Below are positions 34,909 to 45,624 of a stretch of 64,000 nucleotides of DNA, piece by piece. The notes below the pieces were generated by a model that saw nothing but the letters and a program-made list of their open reading frames with translations, was not told the origin of the DNA and made no database searches. Source of the DNA: Flavobacterium sandaracinum (lineage in GTDB: Bacteria > Bacteroidota > Bacteroidia > Flavobacteriales > Flavobacteriaceae); the NCBI RefSeq assembly GCF_004349135.1, contig NZ_SMFN01000009.1, positions 62,001 to 126,000 on the forward strand, given 5' to 3'. Both the position numbers and the translations under genes were made by a program. Positions within the stretch are counted from its first letter, which is position 1, and every line of letters starts with the position of its first letter.

Positions 34909-35475
34909 ATGACAATGGATCAAGATAAATTTATTTTCTGCCTTGAAGCCGTACCCGATACAGAAAACGACACTACAACAGAAGTGGTTAAAAACCTAGA
35001 AGAATTAGCTTTTGCGCAAGGGATTTCAAGCATTTATAAAACATGCGATACAATTGAAGGTTTGGATGAAAGCTTAAGTGCTTTGCTTTATGACGATCAT
35101 AATTTTAAGGATTATGAAATCATCTATTTAGTGATGCAAGGAGAGGAAAATAGCATTTGTATCAATGAATATTATTACAGTTTAGAAGAAATAGCCGAAC
35201 TATTTGAAGGAAAAATGAAGGGTAAAATTGTACACTTCGCAAATGAAAAGGTGGTGGACTTAAGCGCGGAAGAAGCACAGTACTTTTTAGATATTACTGG
35301 AGCAAGAGCCATTTCGGGTTATGGAGCAAAATTCGATAATCTAAGTAGCATTCATTTGGATAAAGTGTTTTTCAGTTTGTGCCAAGACGAAGATGATCTG
35401 ATACAAATCGTTGAAGAATTACATGAAAAGCACTTTGCTCTTTGTAAGCTCCTTGATTTTAGATTGTACTATTAA
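34909..35475 (+). CDS. DUF6642 family protein
   Basis: 188 residues (start at 34909, or at the second Met at 34915). The pattern FIFCLEAVPD, a central DYEIIYLVMQGEEN, GKIVHFANEKVVDLSAEEAQ and GARAISGYGAKFDNLSS is that of DUF6642, which looks like a caspase-like or Rossmann-like fold without a clear catalytic pair. Strongly acidic. It stands alone. The function is unknown; related proteins occur scattered in Flavobacteria. Confidence 0.65.
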   Translation: MTMDQDKFIFCLEAVPDTENDTTTEVVKNLEELAFAQGISSIYKTCDTIEGLDESLSALLYDDHNFKDYEIIYLVMQGEENSICINEYYYSLEEIAELFEGKMKGKIVHFANEKVVDLSAEEAQYFLDITGARAISGYGAKFDNLSSIHLDKVFFSLCQDEDDLIQIVEELHEKHFALCKLLDFRLYY

Positions 35476-35625
35476 AAAGCAAATCTCAACACCTTTTTAA
35501 CCAATTAAAAAAGTAAAGAATTACACCGTTGAACCTCTTTTTAATTTTTTAGCAAAATATGCATCAAAAAAAGCACGAATTGTGAAAGCTGATTACTCCT
35601 ATATTTTTTATAAAAGACACCTCAT

Positions 35626-38600
35626 TTAATTCCAACTTTCGCTTATCACACTTCCTTTTTCCTCCTGTTTAAAGACATTAATTGAGCGGGGAATCCGTTC
35701 TTGCAGTTCGGCTACATGGGAAATAATTCCAACAATTCGGTTCTCTTTGTACAGCGATTGCAACGTTTCAAAAACCACAGCGACACTTTCGGGATCTTGT
35801 GTTCCAAAACCTTCATCAATAAAAAAGAAATTCTTATCGTTCTGATTTAAGGACTGAACACTTTCTGCCAAAGCCAGAGCCAAGCATAAGGAAGCTTGAA
35901 ATCCTTGACCTCCGGAAAGCGTTTTCACACTCCTTGAAGCTCCATTGTTAAGATAATCAATTACCTCAAACTCATTGGAACTATTAATCGTTAGACTCAA
36001 TTGGTTTTTGGTCATGCGATGAAAACGAACATTGGCCACATCGGCTAAATTTTGTAAATAAATACTCGAAACATAGTTTACAAAGCCACTTGCATTAAAC
36101 ATATTTGCCAGCGTAACTAAATTAGTCGCACGGGTATTTAATAGTTCAAATTGGGCTAGCAAATCTGCTTTTTCAACAAATTGTGCCTGAACGCGTTTCA
36201 AATTATCTTGTAGGGCAGAAACAATTCCTAATTGAGTTTCAAATTTTAATTTGAAAGCAGAAAATTGTGTGGTTTTTTCTTCTAAAATCTTATTTTCGAA
36301 AGTTTTACCAAGGATCAGTTTCTCCGCTTCGGAAACAGAATTAATAACAATTAGTACATTCCCGGTAAAAACTTTCACTTTCTCTTTTTCTGCTGCTATA
36401 TTCCAGTTTTTTAAAAGTATTGTTCTCACTTCTTCAACCGATAAAAAAGAATGTTCTTGCAGTAATTTGGCAATTATTTTTTGTGTCTGTACTAGAATTT
36501 TTTCATTCTCAATTACTTGCAATTGTAATGTAATTAAACTTCCTGTGAGCGTTGCTATTTCTTGATTTTGAAGTGCAATTTGCTCCTTTATCACTTGATA
36601 ATCTGTAGCTATTTTTATATTTTTATTATGTAGGACGATTTTTTCAGCTTGAATTGAAGCAGCTGAAATTGATTCGTAATCGGCAAATGAAAGTACTTTC
36701 AATTGCGACAATTCATTAGCAACAGCACCACTTTTAGCAGCTTTTATTGCTTCGAATTCGCCCTTCGAAGTATTGTTGTTTTTTAGTACCAACGAAATAA
36801 TTTCCCGCTCCTTGCGAAGTTCGTTTTCGTCATTTTCTAAAGCCACTATTTCTTTTTCTAAAAGGTGTTGTTGTGTTTTAGTAGATTCAAAAGACTGCGA
36901 ATTTTTTGCGTCAAAATCTTTCCAAATGAAATTTGACAGGTGCATTTTCTGGTCCTTTTCAATGGTTTCGCATTCCGCAATAATTCCTTTCAGTTGCGCT
37001 TGAACATGATTTATTTCGAATTCTAATTTCTCAGCTTGTGCCTGTTTTAAACTGATTTGCGCTTCTTTATTGGCTAAATCAGCAATTGTTTGGGTAATAA
37101 GTACTAATTGATTCGAAACATCTTCCCCTTGCATCACATTTGGATGTTCTTGCGAACCACAAAGAGGGCAATTTTCGCCATCGTGCAAATTCTCAGCATA
37201 GTGGACCAACTCTTTCGACACTAATAGTTTAGTTTTTATATCAATTGCTTTTTCCTTTTCGAAAAAAATTGATTCTACTTTAGTTTTTAACACGTTTTTC
37301 CAACTATCAAAAGGCAGTTCCAAAAGTAGAAAAGCTGCTGTTTTTAACTTTAATTCTTGTTTCAATGAATTAAGTTTTATGTTAAGTACATCAAAATTAT
37401 TTTGGAGATTTCGCTGCTGCTGATACCAAGTTCCTAAATCAACTAAGAAAGAAGCCTCCAATCGCTTTTTTTTGGCGTCGACCAATTGCCCCAGAATTCT
37501 ATCTAATTTTGCAACTACCTCCTTTTCTTTTTTTTCACTAGCTAAAAACAAAGCTTCCTCTACTTTTATTTTTTCATCTAAAACGGCCAAAGCACTCTTT
37601 GCGATTGTAATTTTTTCAATGGATTCTAAATCGGATACTTTACTCTTAGAAATTTCAAGGATATCAAAATCAGGCTGTACTATTTCTAAATCATTTTGAC
37701 TTTTCAAATTGCCATCCACTACTAATTTCTTCAGATTTTCAGTAGCAACCAGATTTTCTTTCGCTTTTTCTAAAGCCGTCTTCTCAGTTTTTAAAGTGAT
37801 TAAAGTAGATTTAAAATTCCGTTCCGTCTTTTCGAACAAATCTATTTCCAACTCCAAAGCATTCATCGTCACTTTTTCAGCATTCAATTTAGAAAGCTGC
37901 TGTTGCTTTTTTTCTAAATCCTCAAAGTTTGCCTTTAATGTATTGAGTTCACTTAGTTCTTTTTCAACTAAACTTAACCCTATTTTGTCGTTTTGCAATT
38001 CGTTATTCGCTGCTATAACTTCCTTCTCCAAGGCCAAAATAGCATCAGCAGAAATAGCTTCAAATCCTGATAAAGCGCCTTTTAATTGATCTAGTTTTGT
38101 TCTAGTGGTACTCTGTAATAATCCCACTTTGGATGCTAAATCAAAACGTTGAAGGTGAAAAATCTCTTTCATCATATCTGAACGATCTTTGCCTTTCAAA
38201 TCTAAAAATTCCTTAAATTTTCCTTGTGGAATGATAATGGTCCGACGAAAATTTTCATAGGTTAAACCAATGATGATAGTGGCATCAGCAGAATTCATTG
38301 GAACCCATTCCTCCCCTTTCCATTCATAGGCTAGGCGTTCAATAGAAGTGGTTTCTTCAAAGCGTTTTTTTCGCTTCCAATCGGCTACAAATTTGAATTT
38401 CCGTTCTTCAAAATTTAAGAATTCAAATTCGATATTGGCTTTATCCGATTTTAGATTCAACATATTATAGGAACGTTTGTCTGTCTTGTTTAAACGCTCC
38501 GTATCCCCATATAAAACAAAACCAATCGCTTCCAAAATAGAAGATTTTCCGGATCCTACTGCTCCAAAAATACCGAATAATCCAGCATTAGTCAATTCTT

Positions 38601-38667
38601 CAAAATCTATCGTTTGCTTTTTCTGATAGGAATACAATCCGCTTATACTTAACTTTAGTGGTAACAT
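35626..38667 (-). CDS. sbcC: Exonuclease subunit SbcC (Rad50-like ATPase)
   Basis: 1013 residues. The N-terminal ABC half has the Walker A site FGAVGSGKSSILEAI (residues 33-47). Long coiled coils fill the middle, joined by the zinc hook CPLCGSQEHP. The C-terminal half has the signature SGGQGFQASLCLALALA and Walker B FFIDEGFGTQDPES. SbcC with SbcD opens DNA hairpins and trims double-strand ends. The gene begins 12 bp after sbcD on the same strand. Length is typical. Confidence 0.95.
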   Translation of the reverse strand: MLPLKLSISGLYSYQKKQTIDFEELTNAGLFGIFGAVGSGKSSILEAIGFVLYGDTERLNKTDKRSYNMLNLKSDKANIEFEFLNFEERKFKFVADWKRKKRFEETTSIERLAYEWKGEEWVPMNSADATIIIGLTYENFRRTIIIPQGKFKEFLDLKGKDRSDMMKEIFHLQRFDLASKVGLLQSTTRTKLDQLKGALSGFEAISADAILALEKEVIAANNELQNDKIGLSLVEKELSELNTLKANFEDLEKKQQQLSKLNAEKVTMNALELEIDLFEKTERNFKSTLITLKTEKTALEKAKENLVATENLKKLVVDGNLKSQNDLEIVQPDFDILEISKSKVSDLESIEKITIAKSALAVLDEKIKVEEALFLASEKKEKEVVAKLDRILGQLVDAKKKRLEASFLVDLGTWYQQQRNLQNNFDVLNIKLNSLKQELKLKTAAFLLLELPFDSWKNVLKTKVESIFFEKEKAIDIKTKLLVSKELVHYAENLHDGENCPLCGSQEHPNVMQGEDVSNQLVLITQTIADLANKEAQISLKQAQAEKLEFEINHVQAQLKGIIAECETIEKDQKMHLSNFIWKDFDAKNSQSFESTKTQQHLLEKEIVALENDENELRKEREIISLVLKNNNTSKGEFEAIKAAKSGAVANELSQLKVLSFADYESISAASIQAEKIVLHNKNIKIATDYQVIKEQIALQNQEIATLTGSLITLQLQVIENEKILVQTQKIIAKLLQEHSFLSVEEVRTILLKNWNIAAEKEKVKVFTGNVLIVINSVSEAEKLILGKTFENKILEEKTTQFSAFKLKFETQLGIVSALQDNLKRVQAQFVEKADLLAQFELLNTRATNLVTLANMFNASGFVNYVSSIYLQNLADVANVRFHRMTKNQLSLTINSSNEFEVIDYLNNGASRSVKTLSGGQGFQASLCLALALAESVQSLNQNDKNFFFIDEGFGTQDPESVAVVFETLQSLYKENRIVGIISHVAELQERIPRSINVFKQEEKGSVISESWN

Positions 38668-38679
38668 AAAAGGTTTTTT

Positions 38680-39903
38680 TTAGACGTTTTTAGCTTGACT
38701 TCCAATGATCTCATTAAACAAATCCAATAGTTCCTCGTTCGGTTCCTGTTTGTGTTTCGATACAAAGTAATCTTTGAACAATCCCTGAATATTCTGATCT
38801 AAATTTACTTTTGGAGTGTGTTGTTCCGCATTCCCATCCTTAGTCACAATTGGAATAATAAAGATAATTCCGTCGTGACTTTCATGGATTCTTTTTAAAT
38901 CTTGACTGGCGAAAAAAGTATCGCTAACCAAAGTCAGCTCAACCAAACAGTATGGGTTTTCTAATAACCATGTTACTGCTTCGTCTGTATTTTCAAATCG
39001 TTTTCGATGTAAAACCCTACCCGATTGCAGCGGAATATCTGTAAATTTTACAACCTCGTTTGGTTGTGCTTCAATTAGAACTACCTTTTTATCCTGACCC
39101 GCTTCTGCAAAACTGTAGCACAACGGACTACTGGAATACACGACTGGATTGGGATGGCCACCCACGTTTTGAAAACGATGTAAATGTCCCAAAGCGGTAT
39201 ATTGAATTTGGTGTGGAATGCAATCCGTGTAAACTATATCTGCATTACCAATTCGCAACGGTTTTTCACCCTCTGGTTCTTCTAAGATTTCGCCTCCACG
39301 TTTCAGCATATACAAATGGGTGGTTAGGATATTAACGCCTTTAGTATCGCAGTATTTATCTGCCAGCGCCGCCCAAGAATCCTGTAATAATTGATTCAAT
39401 TGTTCCTCCTTATTTTCGGCTCCTAAATAGGTTTTCAATCGCATCTCATTCGCATAAGGTGTTGTGATAATGCGAATAGGAAATTCATATTGCGGCAGTT
39501 GAATTTCTAAAAATCCATTTTCCGATTGCGTAATTTCAAAACCGTTTTCGATGGTGACGGTGGGAATGGTCACATCAGGGTTCCCTACAAAAAGAATCCC
39601 ACATGCTCTAGCCAAAGGATTTGGAGCATCAATTCGATCTGGACTATCGTGATTTCCCGCAATAGCAATTACAGGACGTTTGCCATTATTAGTCAATTTT
39701 TTCAACGTCTTATATAACAAATCTACAGCTTCGACTGGCGGATTGAACGTATCAAATAAATCCCCTGCTACGATAACTACATCTGCATTTTGGACATCCG
39801 CTATTGTACATATTTCATTCATTACTTTCTTTTGTTCTTCCAAACGAGAAAAGTGATCCAGTTTCTTTCCCAAATGCCAGTCGGCAGTGTGTAGTATTTT
39901 CAT
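38680..39903 (-). CDS. sbcD: Exonuclease subunit SbcD (Mre11-like nuclease)
   Basis: 407 residues with all metallophosphoesterase motifs: TADWHLG near the N-terminus, VAGDLFDTFNP, AGNHDSPDR, the HLYML block and ALGHLHRFQNV. The C-terminal cap domain runs from about residue 280. It is the nuclease partner of SbcC and the first gene of this two-gene operon. An AT-rich 370-bp gap upstream (39904-40224) has no gene and should hold the promoter. Confidence 0.95.
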   Translation of the reverse strand: MKILHTADWHLGKKLDHFSRLEEQKKVMNEICTIADVQNADVVIVAGDLFDTFNPPVEAVDLLYKTLKKLTNNGKRPVIAIAGNHDSPDRIDAPNPLARACGILFVGNPDVTIPTVTIENGFEITQSENGFLEIQLPQYEFPIRIITTPYANEMRLKTYLGAENKEEQLNQLLQDSWAALADKYCDTKGVNILTTHLYMLKRGGEILEEPEGEKPLRIGNADIVYTDCIPHQIQYTALGHLHRFQNVGGHPNPVVYSSSPLCYSFAEAGQDKKVVLIEAQPNEVVKFTDIPLQSGRVLHRKRFENTDEAVTWLLENPYCLVELTLVSDTFFASQDLKRIHESHDGIIFIIPIVTKDGNAEQHTPKVNLDQNIQGLFKDYFVSKHKQEPNEELLDLFNEIIGSQAKNV

Positions 39904-40224
39904 GCTGTATTTCTATTAAATAGGACTTTCAAAAATAGTAGTTTTAAAAGCTAATTTTCTACAACAATATGGTAATAAAAAAATTATAAAATGGAGTTTT
40001 TATAAAATTAGATCTTGTTATTTTTTGACGTTTTAAATCGCTTTCTCCACTTCACAAGATTAAAGATTAGCTGTACTTGTCAAAGCAATACTATTTGCAG
40101 ATGATCTCTGGCATATGACCTTTTACAATTTCTTTTTTTTTGCTGTAGCGCTTTTAAATAGGATTTGTCGCTAGTATTGCAACGACCTACTAAAAATAAT
40201 TTTTAAGGTGGTAGTAATTAAAAT

Positions 40225-40254
40225 GAAAAAACCGTCTCCTATTAAAAAGACGGT
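40225..40254 (-). terminator. Rho-independent terminator of the amino-acid permease gene
   Basis: On the minus strand ACCGTCT, a 10-base loop and AGACGGT, followed by six T. It lies 22 bp after the permease stop. Confidence 0.8.
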
Positions 40255-40275
40255 CCTAAAGATTTTAAAATACTT

Positions 40276-42198
40276 TTAAATATTCAATTTGCTATTCTTT
40301 CGACCAAAACTGAAATAGACCATCAAACCGATCAACAACCAAATTCCAAAATAAATCCAGTTCCAAACACTCAATTCTGCCATCATATACAAACAAGATA
40401 TAAGACCTAATAATGGTATCAATGATAAGTTTGATCTGTAAGACCATACGACTAATCCTACCATAACAATAAGGAAAATCCACATTGGAATTTTATGCTT
40501 GAACAAGCTAAATCCACTTTCATATTTAACAGCATCTGCTAAGGGCAAACCTGCAATAACACTAGAATATTTGGCGTCATCTTTCTGATACTGATTTAAT
40601 AAAAGTTCTAAATCTGGTGTTTTATCAGTACTGTTTTTAGCATCTACACCTACTAAGTAAGCATATACTTTTTTAGTTTCCTCTTTATTTAACGAAGTAA
40701 TAATTGCTTCTGAGCTATTGATTTGAGTTTCATTAGTAATGAAATCCATTGTCGCTTTTTTGTTGTAACCAAAAGCAAATACCAATCCAATTACAATCAA
40801 AACGGGCAATATAAATTTTGAATTTACATACGGTGTTTTGAATTTTCCACGAGGAATATCAGTTCTATTTTGTAAGACTAACACTCCTGCACAAACCAAC
40901 ACAAAAGCAAATAAAGTTCCAATACTACATAAATCAGTAACCAACGTCAAGTTTAAAAACAACGCTGGAACTGCCACTACAAAACCGGTAACAATAGTCG
41001 CGTAAGAAGGTGTTTTGTATTTTGGATGTACTTTTGAGAAACGTTTTGGCAATAAACCATCACGACTCATACTCATCCAGATACGCGGTTGCCCCATTTG
41101 GAAAACCAATAAAACACTAGCCATAGCCACCACGGCACTAACCGCAATAATTCCCGACATCCATTTCAAATCTAATTTTTCAAATACAAAAGCGAGTGGA
41201 TCACCTACGTTTAATTGATCATAAGAAACCATTCCCGTTAATACTAACGCTATGGCAATATATAAAATAGTACATATAATAATAGCCCACATCATCCCTT
41301 TTGGCAAATCACGTTGTGGATCTTTACATTCTTCGGCAGTTGTTGAAATGGCATCAAAACCGATATAAGCAAAAAATACAGCAGATACACCTTTTAAAAC
41401 TCCAGTAACCCCATTAGGAGCAAAAGGATCCCAATTTGCCGTATCAACGTAAAACACCCCAACCGCAATCACCAGTAAAACGATACATAATTTCACTACT
41501 ACCATGATATTACTCGCATTTCGAGACTCTTTCATTCCACGGTAAATCAATGCGGTGATTAAAACAATAATCAATAAGGCTGGGAGATCCGCTACAAAAT
41601 GAAACGAACCTATCACTGGTGAAGTGGTCCATGCCATATAAGCATCTTGCAAAGCCGGACTCAATTTAGCATATTCTTTTCCCCCTTGCATTAGCGCAGT
41701 AGCGTCATCGAAACCTCTGGAGGCAGACAAGAAATCCATCTGAACCCATTGTGGTAAATGAATGCCTCCACTATCTAGTAAACTCGTAAAATAATCACTC
41801 CATGAAATAGCAACCGTTATATTACCCACAGAATATTCCATAATCAAGGCCCAACCAATAATCCAAGCTATAATTTCGCCAAAAGCAACATAAGAATACG
41901 TATAAGCACTTCCGGAAACCGGAACCATAGAAGCAAATTCTGCATAAGCGAAAGCGGCAAAACTACAAGCAATAGCAGTAAACAAGAATAGAAAAATAAC
42001 AGCTGGTCCTCCATCAGAACTGGCTTTTCCAATAGTACTAAAAATACCTGCTCCTACAATGGCTGCAATTCCAAATGCAGTCAAATCACGCGCTGTCAAA
42101 TGCTTACCTAGCGCATTATGTCCATCGGCATTATTCTTCTCCACCTGTTTTAAAATATCCTGTACTGTTTTTTTTCTAAATAAACCCTTTAATGCCAT
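40276..42198 (-). CDS. APC-family cationic amino-acid permease
   Basis: 640 residues. Twelve or more membrane helices with the APC signature TAFGIAAIVGAGIFSTIGKA in helix 1, FAYAEFASMVPVSGSAYTYS, and FFAYIGFDAISTTAEECKDP. The C-terminal helices 13-14 and length place it with the CAT (SLC7A1-4-like) transporters. An insertion of about 90 residues (about 500-580, IITSLNKEETKKVYAYLVGV and on) lies between two late helices and looks soluble; this is usual for Bacteroidota members. It should import or exchange amino acids. It is a single gene with its own terminator. Confidence 0.92.
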   Translation of the reverse strand: MALKGLFRKKTVQDILKQVEKNNADGHNALGKHLTARDLTAFGIAAIVGAGIFSTIGKASSDGGPAVIFLFLFTAIACSFAAFAYAEFASMVPVSGSAYTYSYVAFGEIIAWIIGWALIMEYSVGNITVAISWSDYFTSLLDSGGIHLPQWVQMDFLSASRGFDDATALMQGGKEYAKLSPALQDAYMAWTTSPVIGSFHFVADLPALLIIVLITALIYRGMKESRNASNIMVVVKLCIVLLVIAVGVFYVDTANWDPFAPNGVTGVLKGVSAVFFAYIGFDAISTTAEECKDPQRDLPKGMMWAIIICTILYIAIALVLTGMVSYDQLNVGDPLAFVFEKLDLKWMSGIIAVSAVVAMASVLLVFQMGQPRIWMSMSRDGLLPKRFSKVHPKYKTPSYATIVTGFVVAVPALFLNLTLVTDLCSIGTLFAFVLVCAGVLVLQNRTDIPRGKFKTPYVNSKFILPVLIVIGLVFAFGYNKKATMDFITNETQINSSEAIITSLNKEETKKVYAYLVGVDAKNSTDKTPDLELLLNQYQKDDAKYSSVIAGLPLADAVKYESGFSLFKHKIPMWIFLIVMVGLVVWSYRSNLSLIPLLGLISCLYMMAELSVWNWIYFGIWLLIGLMVYFSFGRKNSKLNI

Positions 42199-42471
42199 AT
42201 TGTGAATTTTATCATTAAAAATTAATATAATGTGAATTGTATATTTTTATCCTCTAAATCGTGCAAATAATGTTCGAAATTCAAAAGTATAAAACAAATT
42301 GAACTAATACAGTTTCTCCAACTATTTTTTATATTAATTTAAAAAATAAGTTAAAATAGTTTATTATATTTCTTTAAAAAGTCAAATTAAACTTAATAAA
42401 ACGTTTAAAAGGAAAATAATTTTAAAAAAGTAAGAATTCGTTTTCGTATTACAATCGGTTTAAGCTCCAGC

Positions 42472-45387
42472 TTACTTCAAACAGCTCTTTAAAATAGAAA
42501 CTGGATGCAAGGCTTTTCTACTGGTTCCATCAAAGATCTGGTGGCGGCAACTCGTTCCTGCCGCGGCAATGGCAGTCGCAGCATCAGTGGCTCTAATTTT
42601 TGGAAACAACGTATCTTCTCCCATTTGCATACTGATTTCATAATGTTCTTTTTCATATCCAAAAGAACCTGCCATGCCACAACAACCCGAGTTATAAATA
42701 GTAACTGAACTGTTTTTAGGAACATTTAACATCGCAAAAGTAGCTTCCATTGTACTCAAGGACTTTTGGTGACAATGGCCATGAATTTTTATTGTTTTCT
42801 GCTCCTCAGAAAATTGGTCTGAATGTATTTTTCCAGCACCAATTTCGTTTTTAAAAAACTCTTCAATTGTAAATACGTTCTTGGCTAATTTTTCGGCACT
42901 TTCCTTATCATCAGCCAATCGGATGTATTCATCTCTAAAGGTTAATATGGCTGAAGGTTCTATTCCTACTAAAGGAAATTCAGCAGTAATATAATCCGAA
43001 AAAACAGCCACATTAGTATTGGCAATGGCTTTGGCTTCTTCAAGAAAGCCTTTGGAAATAAAAGCCCTTCCACTTTCCTCATGATCTACCAAAATCACTT
43101 CATAGCCTAATGAAGTCAATAATTCATAGGCATCAATCCCCACCGAAACATCATAATAATTAGTAAATTCATCGCAAAACAAGCAGACTTTTCCATTTAC
43201 AAAAGAATCACTTGGCGCCTGGTTCCAATTTTTTTCATACCATTTTCTAAAAGTATTTGGAGCCAATAATGGTACTTCTCTTTGGGACGCGATTCCCATA
43301 GTTTTTTTCACCATCGGCAAATTCACCATAAAATTAGTAAACCGAGGAACAATGCTGCCTAAACCATTTAGTTTAGCGTTAAAAGCAAATACTTTATTGC
43401 GCCATAAAAAACCATTTGCTTTTTGATAGTGGTACAAAAACTCTGATTTCATAGCGGCCACATCTACATTACTAGGACATTCGCTGGCACAAGCTTTACA
43501 ACTCACACACAATTCAAATACCTTATACAATTCTTCATGGTCAAATTTATTCTCTTTATCGGAATGAGTCAAATATTCTCGCAGCGCATTGGCTCTGGCC
43601 CGAGTGGTATCTTTTTCATTTCGGGTAGCGCGATAACTGGGACACAAGGTTCCACCTGCCGAAGGTAATTTTCGGCAATCACCGGAGCCATTGCATTTTT
43701 CTGCAGCACGCAAAATCCCCATGCTGTCCGAGAAATCCTGAATGGTTTGTATCTCGGGTTCCGCTCTGCCCGCTTCCACTCTTAGGTTTTCATCCATTTT
43801 GAAAGCATTTACAATTTTCCCTACATTTAGGATCGTATGAGGATCAAAAGCAAGTTTAATTCTTTTCAAGAGTTCATAATTTTGTTCTCCAATCATAAAA
43901 GGTAAAAACTCACCTCTGACAATTCCGTCACCGTGTTCCCCGCTCAGCGAACCTCTATATTTTTTGACCAAAATAGCCACTTCGGTTGCGATGTTTCTAA
44001 ATTGATGCAGTCCTTCTGTTGTCTTTAAATTTAAAACCGGTCGCAAATGCAATTCTCCAGCTCCGGCGTGTGCATAGTAAATGGCACTCTGACCGTGGCG
44101 TTCCATCATCGCAGAGAATTCGGCAATATAATTGGGCAAATCGCTCAACTCAACAGCGGTATCTTCAATAGAATCTGCCGCTTTATTATCGCCGACAATA
44201 CTTCCTAGAAGTCCAAGACCTGCTTTTCGCAACTCATTTATTTTATCAATATCAGCTCCGTAAATTTTAGGCAAAGCATATCCAAAATTATTTCTTTCTA
44301 AATCAGCAATCAACGCATTTGCTTGTACTTCGGCATCTTCCATGCTAAGATGCGAAGCCACTTCGAGCATAATAACCGCTTTTGGTTCTCCTTGAATAAA
44401 GAATCTATTTTTGGCTTGCTCTCTGTTGGTTTTAGTACAATCCAATATCGTGTCATCCATCATTTCACAGGTGTACAAATGATGTTTCATGGCCGTAACC
44501 ACAGCTTCTAAACTTTCCTGAATGGTATGAAAATGAGCCACAACCATAATATTATTCGTAGGAGGTACATCGTCCACTTTCAACGTAATTTCGGTTGTAA
44601 AAGCTAGCGTTCCCTCGCTTCCGCAAAGGAGTTTTCCTAGATTTATTGTATTTTCAGTTCCTCCAAAAAGTTCTGATTTCAATAATAAATCAATCGCGTA
44701 TCCGGTATTTCGTCTGTGAATTTCAGGTTTTGGAAATTCCTTTATAATTTCTTCTTGATTTTTTGTGTTCGAAAGTTCTTCAAAAATAGTTTTGTAAATG
44801 GAACTTTCGAGGGTGTTCCCTTTTGTTTTTTCAATGAATTCCGCCGACGTTATTTCTTTAAATACTGCCAAAGTCCCATCACTCAAAACCGCTTTGATCT
44901 CGACTATTTTATCTCGGGTAACTCCGTACCGAATAGATGTGGTTCCCGAAGAATTATTGCCTACCATTCCTCCCATCATGCATCGATTGGAAGTTGAAGT
45001 ATTAGGTCCAAAAAACAATCCGTGTTCTTTTAAATACAAATTCAGTTCGTCCCGAATCACTCCTGGCTGAACGGTAACCGTTTTTTTTATGGAATCAAAA
45101 GCAACAATTTTGGTAAAATGTTTCGAAACATCCACAATTATTCCATTACCTACCGTTTGACCCGCTAAAGAAGTTCCTGCCGTTCTGGGCGTGATTGAAA
45201 TCTTATTTTTTGCTGCAAAGCAAATAATTTTGACAATATCCTCCTCTGATTTTGGTACAGCAACAGCAATTGGCAGTATTCGGTACGCAGAAGCATCTGT
45301 AGCGTATAAGGTTTTATGAAGTTCATCATATAAAAGGGTTCCTTCTAATGATTGAGATAACTGCTGTAATTGAGATGAGATTGACAT
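42472..45387 (-). CDS. FAD and Fe-S 2-hydroxyacid dehydrogenase (YdiJ/GlcD-GlcF fusion type)
   Basis: 971 residues in three parts: an FAD-binding PCMH domain (PRTAGTSLAGQTVGNGIIVD, GGMVGNNSSGTTSIRYGVT), an FAD-oxidase C-terminal domain with GSLSGEHGDGIVRGEF, and an Fe-S part with CNGSGDCRK, CVSCKACASECPSNVD and two CCG-type motifs near the end (GHCHQKSL, NSGCCGMAGSFGYE). It oxidises a 2-hydroxyacid such as D-lactate, glycolate or 2-hydroxyglutarate and passes electrons to the quinone pool. Substrate cannot be fixed from sequence. The 273-bp gap to the permease gene (42199-42471) is AT-rich without a gene. Confidence 0.92.
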   Translation of the reverse strand: MSISSQLQQLSQSLEGTLLYDELHKTLYATDASAYRILPIAVAVPKSEEDIVKIICFAAKNKISITPRTAGTSLAGQTVGNGIIVDVSKHFTKIVAFDSIKKTVTVQPGVIRDELNLYLKEHGLFFGPNTSTSNRCMMGGMVGNNSSGTTSIRYGVTRDKIVEIKAVLSDGTLAVFKEITSAEFIEKTKGNTLESSIYKTIFEELSNTKNQEEIIKEFPKPEIHRRNTGYAIDLLLKSELFGGTENTINLGKLLCGSEGTLAFTTEITLKVDDVPPTNNIMVVAHFHTIQESLEAVVTAMKHHLYTCEMMDDTILDCTKTNREQAKNRFFIQGEPKAVIMLEVASHLSMEDAEVQANALIADLERNNFGYALPKIYGADIDKINELRKAGLGLLGSIVGDNKAADSIEDTAVELSDLPNYIAEFSAMMERHGQSAIYYAHAGAGELHLRPVLNLKTTEGLHQFRNIATEVAILVKKYRGSLSGEHGDGIVRGEFLPFMIGEQNYELLKRIKLAFDPHTILNVGKIVNAFKMDENLRVEAGRAEPEIQTIQDFSDSMGILRAAEKCNGSGDCRKLPSAGGTLCPSYRATRNEKDTTRARANALREYLTHSDKENKFDHEELYKVFELCVSCKACASECPSNVDVAAMKSEFLYHYQKANGFLWRNKVFAFNAKLNGLGSIVPRFTNFMVNLPMVKKTMGIASQREVPLLAPNTFRKWYEKNWNQAPSDSFVNGKVCLFCDEFTNYYDVSVGIDAYELLTSLGYEVILVDHEESGRAFISKGFLEEAKAIANTNVAVFSDYITAEFPLVGIEPSAILTFRDEYIRLADDKESAEKLAKNVFTIEEFFKNEIGAGKIHSDQFSEEQKTIKIHGHCHQKSLSTMEATFAMLNVPKNSSVTIYNSGCCGMAGSFGYEKEHYEISMQMGEDTLFPKIRATDAATAIAAAGTSCRHQIFDGTSRKALHPVSILKSCLK

Positions 45388-45434
45388 TGCTTAGAATAAA
45401 TTGCTATTATTTTCACAAATATAAATATATAGCA

Positions 45435-45542
45435 ATGGATTCGATTAAAACCGTTAGTAAATATTCAAATCCTTTTATTATTTACGGCAAAGTACTTTTT
45501 GAACTTCTTTTGAAAAAATTGGCAAAGAAATTGCGCTACTAA
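45435..45542 (+). CDS. Possible 35-residue basic peptide
   Basis: ATG at 45435 gives MDSIKTVSKYSNPFIIYGKV, then LFELLLKKLAKKLRY and a stop. The peptide would be amphipathic and basic at the end. Codon choice looks like that of real genes. TATAAATATA lies close before it, but no clear promoter box can be placed. It stands between two divergent genes. No homologue is known to me. Confidence 0.35.
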   Translation: MDSIKTVSKYSNPFIIYGKVLFELLLKKLAKKLRY

Positions 45543-45624
45543 AATAGATGAAATTTTAAAAGCATTTTAGCTGGTCCATTTCACTAAAAAAACTATTTTT
45601 GAATACTTTAAATACAGGACTCTA

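Noticed and set aside
45348..45434. N-terminal extension of the 35-residue peptide
   Set aside because: The extra 29 codons lie over the start of the dehydrogenase gene on the other strand and do not look like coding sequence.
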